A DNA stretch of 64,000 nucleotides from Ganoderma boninense (Eukaryota > Basidiomycota > Agaricomycetes > Polyporales > Polyporaceae), in contig CM035305.1 in the NCBI GenBank assembly GCA_002900995.3, forward strand, positions 1,302,001-1,366,000. The letters are read 5' to 3'. Positions 1-10,951 of the stretch are shown here, one piece after another (position 1 is the first letter of the stretch; the number at the start of each line of letters is the position of its first letter). A program made the position numbers and the translations under genes. The notes beneath the pieces were generated by a model. It was not told where the DNA came from and made no database searches. It was given only the letters and a program-made list of their open reading frames with translations.

Positions 1-3000
1 ACGACGTGGACGCTCAGTCTCTGGCGATACACGGCACAGAAGCACACCTAATGGAGTCCCTCCTTCTACCACTTACCTGTCCACCAGTTCATCTACGGAG
101 ACTCAGAGTCACTATGGCGTAGTTGCTCGGGCGGCAGAAGATAGTACGCTAGCGGTCATCCCAGCAGAAGCGTTCCAGCGGTTGACGAAGAAGTTCCCCC
201 GCGCTGCCGCTCACATTGTACAAGGTCGTTTTATGTGTTTGTGTGTGGATTAACCTCTCAACTGACATTATTACCCAGTCATCCTTACAAGGTTTTCGCG
301 CGTCACATTCAATGCGGCCCACAACTATCTCGGCTTGACGACAGAAGTTCTCCGGACAGAGAAAGCAATCAATGACCTCGCCTGCCATCCATTACCGCAG
401 TCGTTCTACCAGAGCGGCCTCAAGCAACTGCGCCATCGATTCGACAGCGTGTCCATCACCAGCGATTCTGAAGCCGCCAGTGAATATGCCACCTTCCCAT
501 CCTCCGGCAAGTCCAGCAAGTCTTCCCCTTTCCCAGAGCTCAAGAAGACGAAATCAAGTAATGGTTCAACCGGATCCAAGGCGGACCCCACCTTCTCTCC
601 AACTTCCACCTTGAAGGCCAATGGCTCGCGACACTTCGTACAGGCGGGCGACCTCCTCACCTCGACCGGGAGCCTGACGGAGACACCGAAGAACATGTCG
701 CGTTCAGCAAGCAGCAGCGGCACAGTCGCCACCCCAACGCCGCACCCCCAGCCGCTCGAGCTGCCCACGCTCAAACTGCCGACAGACGAGTTCGACCTGC
801 GGGAGGAGGTCATGTCATGCATCGCCAAGTCGATCGGACTCCTTCAGCCACCGCTCAGCGGCGGGGACTCGATCGAGGCATCGCCGGCGTTCCCGCCGAG
901 CGACGGTGGCGCGTCGCCGCGCAGCGGAGAGCAGGTGTTCCGGTCGTCGTTTGGGTCGCTGTCGCTCCTTGACATCGGAGATGACGCGTCGAGCAGCCGG
1001 ACGGAGAGCTCGTCGTCGGTCCATACGGATGGATATATGAGCAACTTGGACAACGAGGTTGAGATTTTATTCTTCCCTGCGGGGTCGATACTGGCGAAGG
1101 CGGGCGAGAGGAATACTGGTGAGTCCCAAGCGCTCTTGGCGTGGATAGGACTATTGACATTTGTTGTGGATCATGATTATAGGTCTGTTCTACGTCATCG
1201 ATGGGTTCCTCGACATGATTTTGCCGACAGAGAACAAAGGGAGCGAGAGTGCTAAGACTGAACGAGGGAAGAACGTCCAGCCGGAGGATGAAAAGACCCA
1301 TTCTCAGTCTCGGTTTGACATCTTGTTTGACGTGAACTCACGCCATGAAGACACGACGAAGAGCAAGCGCAACAAGGACAGATCGCAGAAGCCACTGTTC
1401 ACTGTCAAGCCTGGTGGCATCGCTGGATATCTCTGTATGTGCCCTTCTATCCATCTTATCGTTATATAAGGCTAACATGGATGCAGCATCGTTGACACAG
1501 ACTGCCTCATATGTGGATATCGTAGCGAAGACGGACACTTACGTCGGCTTTTTGCCATCGCCTGCGCTAGAACGCTTGCTGGAACGCCGGCCGATTGTCC
1601 TCCTTACCCTCGCAAAGCGTCTGATTTCCCTACTCTCCCCACTTGGTGTGTGTTAGTTCGATTTCTGCCATCTCACAAACCTCACATAGCGCATATAGTC
1701 CTCCATATCGATGGATCACTCGATTGGGTCCAGGTCGATGCGGGTCAAGTGCTCTGGCGACCGGAGGATGCAAGCGATAGCTTTTACATCGTCATAAATG
1801 GTCGTCTTCGTGCAATTACGGAGAAGGAGAACGGTGCCATCACGATAACGGCGGAATATGGTCAGGGCGACACCGTCGGGGAGCTTGATGTCATCACTAG
1901 CTCACCACGGCGGAATACGGTCCATGCTATTCGTGACACGGAGCTTATCCGTATGCCTCAAACCCTGTTCAATGCAATTTCAGCTCGGTGAGTGTCCTCG
2001 TGCCTCCATAAGGCAATATGGCTGAGCTACACTCGCAGAAACCCACGAACAACAGCTCAGTAAGTACATGTATGACGTCACATGCAAGCGTGCTAACGGG
2101 CTCACGCTTCAGACTCCTCCGCATGATTGCCTCCCGTGTCCGCACGGAACTCGACACCTCGCACAAGAACCTGGTCGTAGAGCGCTCCCGCGGGAACATC
2201 AACCTCAAGAACGTCGCCATCCTCCCCGTCTCGCGCAGCATCCCGATCGAGCCCTTCGCGCGCAAGCTGCACGCCGCTCTCGAGGCAGTCGGCGCCCCTA
2301 CATCGTTCCTCAATCAGGCGTCTGTGTCGGACCACCTCGGACGGCATGCCTTCACGCGGATGGGGAAGCTCAAGGCGGCCGGATGGCTTGCGGAGCAGGA
2401 GCAGAAGTTCCGCATCGTGTTGTACATCGCGGACTCGGCTGTGAGCAGTTCGTGGACGCAGACGTGCATCCGCCAGGCGGACTGCGTCATGGTCGTCGGG
2501 GCGGGCGACGACCCGAGCATCGGCGAGTATGAACGGCTGCTCCTGTCGCTCAAGACGACGGCAAGGAAAGAGCTCGTCCTGCTGCATCCGGACAGGTCTG
2601 TCGTCGCTGGCTCAACAAGGGAGTGGCTCAAGGTGAGCCATCTTAGACGAGCCGGAGGGAGCACTAAGCTGAGATTGTGATAGCTTCGTCCATGGGTCCA
2701 CCAGCACATCCACGTGGAGCTGCCAGTAAGTGCAGTCCCTGTCGAACGAGAGACCTTTCCTGAATGACGTTTGCCAGGGCGCCAGCCCGTCCGTGCCGCG
2801 AGCCCCACCTGCCCCTCAAGACCCTGCTGCGGTAGTCGCGCTCAAGAAGATGAAGGATCGGGTTCAGAGCGAAATCCAGAGGTATCGTGGTGCCCGAATC
2901 GACCCGCGACCGCAGCGGCCTCAACATATGAGCGACTTTGCTCGTCTAGCGAGGAGAATATGTGGAAAGTCCATAGGCGTCGTCCTCGGTGGGGGTGGTG

Positions 3001-4455
3001 CGCGGGGCATTTCACATCTAGTGCGTTCCCGATAGTCCGCCGAAAGTTCTCGCATCTTCTTCCTGTTTTCTCATGGCGCTGACAGGGCGTCCTTCGCGCT
3101 CTGGAAGAGTTTGGTATTCCCGTGGACCATATAGGAGGCAAGTGCGGTGTCAGTTCTCCCATCGGCGTCCTCTGAGCCGAGTTGCAGGGACGAGTATCGG
3201 TGCCTTGATCGGTGGGCTGTATGCGCGAGAAGGTGACATCATCTCCAGTTCGGGGAGAGCGAAGCAATTCAGCGCACGGATGGGCAATATCTGGAGGATG
3301 TTGTCCGACGTGACTTATCCTATCGTTGCTTATACGACGGTCCGTGTCGCCCCGTCATCGGATGTGAAGGTCGTACTGAACACAGTGCTCTAGGGTCATG
3401 AGTTCAATCGCTCTATCTACAAGGTTTGCTACACGACGCGTTGCTGCAGGGCGGTGCATTGATTTCCGCCGGTTCCAGGCGTTCTACGACCTCCACATTG
3501 AGGACATGTGGTTGCCCTTTTTCTGCAACTCCACGAACCTTAATCCTTCCCAGATGGAGATCCACGAGACGGGATATGCGTGGCGATTCATCCGTGGGTG
3601 TCGTTGACTGTATGACCGCGGATCGGGGAGCTGAAACATTGCGGCGCAGGCGCTTCGATGACTTTGGTTGGGTTACTGCCGCCGATCTGCGATAATGGTA
3701 ACATGCTTGTGGACGGAGGATACGGTACGTAAGCTTCCTCTTCCTCAACCCGTCCTCACTGACTTGAACTCTGTTATAGTCGACAACCTTCCGGTAAGGT
3801 TATTGTACATCGTGGAAATCCGAGGATACTAAGCAGAGGTCAAGGTGTCCGCAATGCTGGCCATGGGAGCGAGCGCTGTGATTGCGTCGGATGTCGGATC
3901 GGTATGCCCATGGATTGTCCACCTGCGTGCCTACCTCATAGATGACACCCTCCCCCTCAGATTGACGACAATTCACCACGCAACTTTGGGGACTCGGTAT
4001 CAGGAGTGTGGCTGTTCATTAATCGTTGGAACCCCTTCTCAACTGCCCGGAACGTGCCTGCGATCACTGAACTGCAGCAGCGCCTCGCTTAGTGCGTGTA
4101 TCTAATCTTGCGCTTGAGAACGCGTCTGACCAAGCCTCGCAGCGTCTCGAGTGTGAAGACACTTGAGGAAGCGAAGACTACCAAGGGGTGTCTATACATG
4201 CAAATGCCCGTGCAGGAGGTACGCACTGCCCCTTCTCGAACGCGCGGGGAACGTTGCTGACTCGCGGTGCGACAGTATGGCACCCTTCAGTTTGGTAAGT
4301 TCGAGGAGATCCAGAAGAAGGGGTACCATGCCGCGATGGACTTCCTCACGCAGTTTGACGCGGAGGGTCTTCTGCCCTCGGCGTATGTCGGAGACACCCA
4401 CAAACCTGCCGCAAGCAGAACGCGTGGGCGGAGCGCGCGCCGTAATTCCATCTGA
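1..4455 (+). CDS. NTE1: NTE1 lysophospholipase (neuropathy-target-esterase family), 5'-truncated by the window
   Basis: This ER membrane patatin-like serine esterase deacylates phosphatidylcholine and lysophosphatidylcholine. The 5' end, with its membrane helix, lies outside the window. A Ser/Thr-rich linker at about 400-1050 is followed by a cyclic-nucleotide-binding-like domain at about 1680-2110 (motif [10 protein letters not shown]). The patatin domain spans about 2960-4100. It has the oxyanion glycine loop GGGGARG, split by an intron, then the nucleophile elbow GTSIG at 3193-3207 and the catalytic DGGY at about 3712-3725. The C-terminus [10 protein letters not shown] stops at 4453-4455. 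At least ten short introns interrupt the gene, so exon joins in the first 1.7 kb are approximate. Identity is certain from the order of domains and catalytic motifs. Confidence 0.95.
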
Positions 4456-5091
4456 GTGCTATACCATCGTTCACCTTCTGTTAGGATCACTCCCGTGAGT
4501 CCCATGCCTGCTTCCAGCGTCCCGCTGCTCATGCGTCATATAGATGTAGCCTAGTGTTTCGTTTTTCTCATCAACATGGACAATGCATCTTCCAACCAAC
4601 GTATCGTGGCATTTAGAGCTGTTACATGCGGATCCTGAGCGAACTACCGCTACTGTGGACCGTAATGGCAAGAGACCCTTGATAAAGCGGTCATCTCATC
4701 AGGTATGCATGTCGCCATGAGTTGGCATCGAATAGTCGAGAAGACGGGGCCACCTTGCTGCAAGCACCGTGGCGTTTCTTTCAGGGCGCATGTCCCTTCG
4801 TGATTCTGTGCTATAAGGTTCGCACCCCCCGATGGCACCGATTAGAGCTTGCAGCACCGTTTCCACATGGCTGGGGGGTTCTCGCTGAACCTTGGGAAGG
4901 CGACTCAAGGGTATAGGGAAGCGAAGACTGACGGAGTATTCCTGACGTGCTGCGGTAGAGGGAGGAAGGCCGACTTCATGACTTCTCGCCAGCGCTGGCT
5001 GGAGGATTTAATGCCTCGTCGACACCGAGCTTGCGCCATACTGACCCCAGCCAACTGCCTACCACTCATCACATAGCCGTGCCCTCTTCAA
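4456..5091. other. Intergenic stretch, no supported gene
   Basis: This lies between the NTE1 stop and the dsRBD gene. An ATG at 4593 opens only 20 codons. Longer open frames at 4722-4916 and 4849-5076 have no recognisable domain. One of them could be an upstream exon of the next gene, but I could not join it in frame. Confidence 0.5.
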
Positions 5092-5475
5092 ATGATCGTC
5101 AACATGCCCCCCGCTGCGCTATTCCTTGAGCGTACCCCGACAATTCAGTTCCGTGAGGCCAGCTCAGTCTGGGGCTATCTGCCTCAACTCAACGAATGGG
5201 GAAGCATCCATCTGGTCTGGGAGACTGAACGGGTTGGAGGTCCCGACCATGTCCCCCACTTCCGGGCTGTTCCCATATGTGAGTGAGTTGGACAATACAT
5301 GTACTGTGTCGCTGACTATCTGGATCGTGAAGATAGGGACGAGAGACTCGAAGTATTTACAGGATTCGGCCTGTCGAAGAAGGCCGCGAAAGAGGAAGCC
5401 GCGAGGCAGATGGCTCTCAGCGGGCATTGCGTGAGTGGTCATGGCCCTCTGGGTGCTGCGCTTAGCCCGTACTGA
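5092..5475 (+). CDS. Small double-stranded-RNA-binding-domain protein
   Basis: Two exons, 5092-5278 and 5333-5475, encode about 109 residues. Joined, they give one dsRBD. An N-terminal helix with LNEW is followed by the strand and loop with HLVWETERVGGPDHVPHF, and then by the C-terminal helix GFGLSKKAAKEEAARQMA with the lysines that grip the RNA phosphates. The intron is GT-AG, and the dsRBD fold only becomes continuous when it is removed. A possible 35-nt intron at 5431-5465 would leave the same stop. The 5' end is uncertain and the start at 5092 is simply the first ATG of the exon. Family members bind dsRNA in RNAi, editing or translation. No enzymatic domain is attached here, so the role is open. 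Confidence 0.75.
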
Positions 5476-5972
5476 GCAGCCATATCTAGTGAGCTTCCAC
5501 TCTCGTTCTGTTCATCTGTGTTACGGCGGGTCTGTGTTGTATGTGAGCTCGTCGTCTTCGAATGCCCCGACGGCATGGTCTTCTGCGGAGCATGGGTCGC
5601 TTTCTGTACATAGGCATCTGTAGGATGTTCTTGGGGATTCGTTCATACTCGTACTTTGTCGCTATCGTGTTTGAAAACTGGCTTTATGTGTTGTATCAAT
5701 AGTACGTGTGGAATGTTTGTCGTCTATTAGCGCATCAGAGCGCAGTCGATTTATACGATGGTCACTGACGGTGGCCGCCCACTGTGGCTCTGCCAAATTA
5801 GGCGTGGGCGGCAGCATCGGGCGCGCGAAGCCGGGCCGCCGTGCATGTCGTTGAGCCACAACGTCCACGATTGCCAGCCTGCTTGACCACTGCTTGAACT
5901 GGACCTTCAGTCTTGTTGCCTATTCCAACGCTCTGTATTACTTGGCACAACGAAAGTCGACTGGAAGCTCGG
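5476..5972. other. Intergenic region between the dsRBD gene and VPS33
   Basis: No coding signal was seen. The stretch should contain the 3' UTR of the dsRBD gene and the VPS33 promoter. Confidence 0.5.
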
Positions 5973-8833
5973 ATGGCCATGGCATCCTCCTCCGTCCCTC
6001 CCTCTGAAGTCGCGGCAACGAAGTCGGACGGGGGAAGTGAAGGCCAACTCGATGTCTCCGTGCTGAGGGAGTTGGCCAGGAAGGCCTTGGTAGATTCGCT
6101 CAACTCTGTGAGTAGTACGCTCCGTTTATCGCGTGTCAAAGTCTTGAACCGCGGCAGGTTAATGGCGCAAAAACACTTGTCCTAGACCCCACACTAGCAG
6201 GGCCGCTGGGGTTGGTGACAGAGGTTGCACTTCTTAAGGTGTGTGTGCATTCGATTTCTCTGCTATCCTCCCCTAAAGTGATGCAGCATCATGGCGTAGA
6301 CAAGATGTTTTGGCTTGAGCCTGGACCGTTGTCCGCTACCTCCACCAATATCGTCTATCTCTGCCGTCCGCTCATCAAATGGATCAAGATCATAGCAGGT
6401 TAGGTTTTCTTGCATGCCGTGTCTCTCGCAGTCATTCCTCATCTCTCGCAAGACCAGATCAAGCGACATGCTAGGGAAAACCAGAAACACACATATACCG
6501 TATTCCTTGTTCCCCGAACATCTACTCTTATAACCCGGATCCTTGAGGAGGAGGGCGTGCTTGGCGACGTTACAGTATCCTCGTATGACCTCCAATTCAT
6601 TCCCATCGCGGACGATGTTATTTCCCTGGAGAACGACAATGCGTTCAAGGAGATATGGGTGGTGAGTATGTGATTCATACCATGCATACCCAATCTTCAG
6701 TTTTGAACATTCATCTAGAACGGAGACGAAACCGTCATCTACGATTCCATGCATGCTCTTATCACTCTGGAGAAGCTCCACGGCTTATTTCCGCGCATCA
6801 TTGGAAAGGGTGACTATGCAGCGGTTGGTTCTGCGTCTTCCATGGTATGGATTTCTTCGGCTAACGCGGGCCACAGCGTCTTGCGAACCTCCTGACAAGA
6901 AATACTCCTCAAGCTGCGGCAAATGCACCTGCTGATACGCATCTAAACGCGCATTCAGATACCATCGACTCATTGCTCGTGATCGACCGCCGGGTGGACA
7001 TGATCTCCCCTCTTCTGACGCAACTCACGTACGAGGGTCTGGTCGATGAATTAATCGGCCTCAAGAATTGTCCGTACGGTCGTGGCTGTTTGTAGACCTC
7101 CTTCGCTAACGCCTTGCCGCAGCTCATGTCGAAGTGCCTGTGTCTCTCGTGTCACCACCGTCCGCGTCTAACCAAGCAGACGCCTCCGCGGGTCCCAGCG
7201 CTGCAGCAGCGTCAACCTCTCCGGTGACCACTCTGACCAAGGAGAAGAAGCGCAAGCACCACCTCACCACCGCCACGGACCCTCTTTTGGCGGAACTGCG
7301 GGACCTCAACTTCTCTGCTGTGGGCAAGAGGCTGAATCAGGTGGCACGGCGACTTGAGGAGGACTACAAGGTTTGCCCTTATCTATTACCGACGGCCACT
7401 TCGCATGACCACTTGACATGATGTGTGCCACCAGCTTCGGCACCAGGCCAACACGGTGGCACAACTGAAGGACTTCGTGGGCCGACTGGGTGGACTCCAG
7501 AACGAGCACCAGGCCCTTAGGCTGCGTAAATTTCCGCCCAAACGTGTTCGGCGCGTGCTCCATGCTGAACTTTGTCTTTTGCATTGGTATGACAGATACC
7601 GGACTGTCGGAGATGCTGGTGCCGATGACGCGCACGGAGGAGTTCAACAAGTCGTTGGAGATCCAACAGAGTGTGTGCACTACCACCTAACCGTATTTGG
7701 CTACGGGCGTGTCCGCGGCATTCTCACCTCCTCTTGTTTCTAGATTTGCTCGCGCTGTATGACGTGAATGTGCAGATCACGGCAATTGAGGACTTGATAG
7801 CCCAGGGCGCGGATATGCGTACCGTGGTCCGGCTGCTTTGTCTAGCCAGCGTGGTCCTGGGAGGCATCAAGGCGAAGACATTGGAGAACATCAAGCGTGA
7901 GATCCTCCAGGTATGCTTGTTTTTGTCCGTTGGCGTCTCTCTCTTGACAATGTTGCCCTGTAGACGTACGGTTACAACCACTTACCTCTACTCCTATCGC
8001 TCGCGGCACCACCGCTGGCCATCCTTCTGCCAACCCCGCTACCTTCCAACGCCCCGCCTTCTGTGGCTGGCACCAAATACCCATACGCCAACGTGCGCAA
8101 ATCGCTGCGACTCCTGATCGAAGACCCGGACCCCATGGAAGAGCTCGAGAACGACATCAGCTATGTGTACTCCGGGTTCGCGCCGATCAGTGTCCGCCTC
8201 GTGCAATGCGTCGCGCAGAAAGGCGGCGTGCTCAGCAACCCCGCGGCCGAGAAGGAGAAGAAGGGCGGCGCGGGTGCGGGTGCGGACAGCGCCGCCGCCG
8301 CAGACGGGAACACCTCGCATCGCAGCGGGAGCGTGCTGGTGCAGGCGCACCCGATCGTAGGCTGGAAGGGGTTCGAGGATGTCATCGCGTCGCTCCCGGG
8401 CGAGACCGTCGACGTCGTGCAGAAGCTGCCTGGGGGCCCAGACACAGACGGCCACGGCGCGCTGCCGCCCACAGGGGCGTCCCTCCGTACGTTGCTCGTC
8501 TCCTCGCTCTGCGGGTTCCAGGCAGACGTTCTGACCGCGCGCACGCAGTGCTTCCGAGAGAGCGGCCGACGACCACGGTCGTGTTCTTCCTGGGGGGGTG
8601 CACGTACACGGAGATCGCTGCGCTGCGCTGGGTGGGGCGGCAGAACAAAGGTGGGGCTTTATTTGAAGTCGCTGTTGCTTGCCTCTTGATGCGAGTGCCT
8701 TGCTGACGGCCGGGACACCACATTGGTAGGCCGAAAGTTCCTGATTGCTACGACGGGGATTATCAACGGGAACAGCATGGTAGACAGCATTGCGGGCACG
8801 GCGGGCACCACGTCGAAGGAGGTGGGGCTGTAG
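5973..8833 (+). CDS. VPS33: VPS33, Sec1/Munc18-family subunit of HOPS/CORVET
   Basis: Sec1/Munc18 protein of the HOPS and CORVET tethering complexes, which guides SNARE assembly at vacuoles and endosomes. Diagnostic pieces are KTLVLDPTLAGPLGLVTEV near the N-terminus (about 6160-6235), VSSYDLQFIPIADDVISLE (about 6570-6640), LLVIDRRVDMISPLLTQLT (6974-7030), DLNFSAVGKRLNQVARRLE (about 7303-7370), and the closing VVFFLGGCTYTEIAALRW (about 8580-8640) with FLIATTGIINGNSM (8731-8776). The start is the first ATG of the exon in frame with MASSSVPPSE. About ten short introns are present, the first at 6108 after LNS. A Gly/Ala/Lys-rich low-complexity insert sits at about 8245-8330, a typical variable loop. 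The stop at 8831-8833 follows KEVGL. Confidence 0.93.
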
Positions 8834-9748
8834 GCTGTACACACTTAATGGTCCTGCGCGGTCAGCGACGGACATATTTAAATCGGTGGGACGAGCGGCG
8901 TTCCGTCGAGCCGTCGCTATGCGACTCCATCTTGCCGGGAGATGCCCCACCGAGCTGGGAAAGTCGAGAGCCATGGCGAATTTTCGAGAGCAGCTGAACA
9001 ATTGAGAATGGGTGGATCACGGACTAGACACCTATCAGCGTTTGGGCCTTCGTTTGTACTTAGGTTCCTAACGGTGGTAAACAGGGGTCGGCAATCTCGC
9101 GAGATGTCGCCGCCGCTAGCCCTGGGTCGGATGACGTTTCGAGTGGGATGCCGCCTTGCGAAAACGGAGCTGCTTCTCTGCTTCTGAGGGACGAGTCTGG
9201 AGGCTGCCGGGCCTCAGGCGCTCGTGACGTGTGGTTCAAAAGATCAAGATGGGCCGTGGCGACCCTGACTCGGCGTCGAGGAGCTCTGCGCCGCGCAGCG
9301 GTCCACTTCTGTGCTTATCCGCCTGTGCATATTGCTAGCTAGAGGACAAACGTTGATGTTCGGGGTTCTCACAGGGAGGACGCGGCAGTATTTGTCGAGA
9401 AATTGAACCAGATCACGCTTGATACGTCTAGGGTCGACCGCAATTATGTACACGTCCACGCGACCTGGACAATGCCGATCTTGCCCCTCCCTGCGTTGGT
9501 GGTGCGGCAAAGGAAGGGGATCGACGAGGAGTATATTCTGGATATTTTCAAGAGGGGCGAGGGCTGCAGATAGAGGCAGAAACAGCTGGAGGGAGGGGAG
9601 AGTGTGGTTCGGGGGACGACGGTTGCCATTTTGCAGGAGGCGATATGGGGGGCAGTGATCGGGGTCCTGGTCTGACGGGGAAGTGCGATCGAAGCGCGTT
9701 TACGGGACTAAAAGCCGTCAAGAGTGCACGGTCCTCCTCTAGGCTCTC
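8834..9748. other. Gene-poor interval with one coding-like fragment (9375-9573)
   Basis: No complete gene was found. From a plausible acceptor (ttctcacag ending at 9374) an open frame runs to a TAG at 9571-9573. It reads like protein (TWTMPILPLPALVVRQRKG, then EEYILDIFKRGEG) but has no start or partner exon that I can join. It may be an orphan exon of a decayed gene. Confidence 0.3.
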
Positions 9749-9755
9749 TATAAAG
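9749..9755 (+). promoter_or_regulatory. TATA box (TATAAAG) upstream of the YABBY/HMG-like gene
   Basis: A consensus TATAAAG lies 175 bp before the ATG at 9930, with CT-rich sequence in between. It fits the position of a core promoter for the next gene. Confidence 0.5.
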
Positions 9756-9929
9756 CCCCTTAGCTAGAGTCTATGCGTCACCCACCTCTCTCCCCTCCAC
9801 CACGACCTATACCCTCCCATCAGGAGTCCCCAACCAACCCCCCCAACCGTTGAACCCCGCCAGGTACGCCCGTTCTGATACTTTCCGCGCACGCACGCTC
9901 ACGAGTCCCGCTTCTGCGCAGCACACGTG

Positions 9930-10293
9930 ATGGTCGTTACCACTGGAAAGCAGACCGCCGGGGACGCGGCCAAGAAGACCGCGGCCAAGGGCAGGAGTGC
10001 GTGGTGTCTGTGTTGTTCGCGTGCGCGCGCAGGGGTGCTGACCGTGCCGGGGGCGCGCCGCGTACAGGAAAGACGAGCAGCGCGGGCGGGCGCAAGAAGC
10101 TGACCGAATTCAACAAGTTTATGCAGACCGAAGTCGCGCGGCTCAAACAGGAAAATCCCGACATGCCGCATAAGGATAGGTGCGGCACCAGTGCGGTTCG
10201 CGGGTCTTGTGGGCGCGAGGGGCTGATGGCTGGATGGGTCGCAGGTTCAAGCTTGTCATCGACAATTGGAACAAGCAGAAGGAGAGCAAGTAG
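9930..10293 (+). CDS. Small YABBY/HMG-box-like nuclear protein
   Basis: Three exons (9930-9996, 10068-10179, 10245-10293) encode 75 residues. The N-terminus is a Lys/Ala/Thr-rich basic tail. The rest is one HMG-like helical module: KKLTEFNKFMQTEVARLKQ, then NPDMPHKDRFKLVIDNWNKQ. This pattern (KLTxFNKFM...E...RLK...NP...H...RFK...NW) is that of the YABBY/HMG-like mini-proteins common in basidiomycetes. They are assumed to bind DNA or chromatin. The frame sums exactly and both introns are GT-AG. Target and function are unknown. Confidence 0.85.
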
Positions 10294-10951
10294 GCGGAGG
10301 TCCGCATGCCGGCCTCTGTCCCGCAGCTCTTTCGACACTCCATGTTTTCCCCCTTTCCCCCGCGTCGGACTGGTGTGAGTGTGCATCCGTTCGGCCGGTG
10401 GTCGTTGACTGTGTCTGTGCCGCTATGTGTTGTGAAGCTCCGTCGTCCCCGCGGCCTTGCCCGGCGGGTCGCTGTTCAGTTTGACTTACTGACGTTGGAT
10501 TGTCGCGCGTGAAGTTGATCGTATAGGTACCTGTTGCTCCGGCGCTGTTGTGCGCGTGATGTAGGATATGGCGTGGAGATTGTACGTTATATTTGCGACG
10601 CAGAGTAATGATCAGGACTCTGTGCCTCGGTGCAGAGAGTGGACTGATAGGTGCATGATTGTGGCCAGCGACGGACCGGTTTGGGTGGGACTGGGCTGTC
10701 GTAGCGTGGGAAGAGGGTTCATGGAGCTGATGCGGGATTTGGCAGGCGCGGAGCAGAGCGCGAGAGCAGACCCGAAACTAGTCTCGACGGCACAAGCCAT
10801 GCCAGAGCCCGTCTGCTCTCCAGCGACCGCCTAGCTCCTCTCGGGCCACTCTTTCCCTCCTGCCTTCTCTTGCTTTGCGTCCTTGTGTCCCATACTCGCG
10901 TCTGCCCTGTATCTTATCTCATCTCATGGCTCAGAACCGCATCCTCTCCCC
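10294..10951. other. Intergenic region
   Basis: It holds the 3' UTR of the YABBY-like gene and the CT-rich promoter of the F-box gene. An open frame at 10568-10834 has no protein character and is ignored. Confidence 0.5.
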
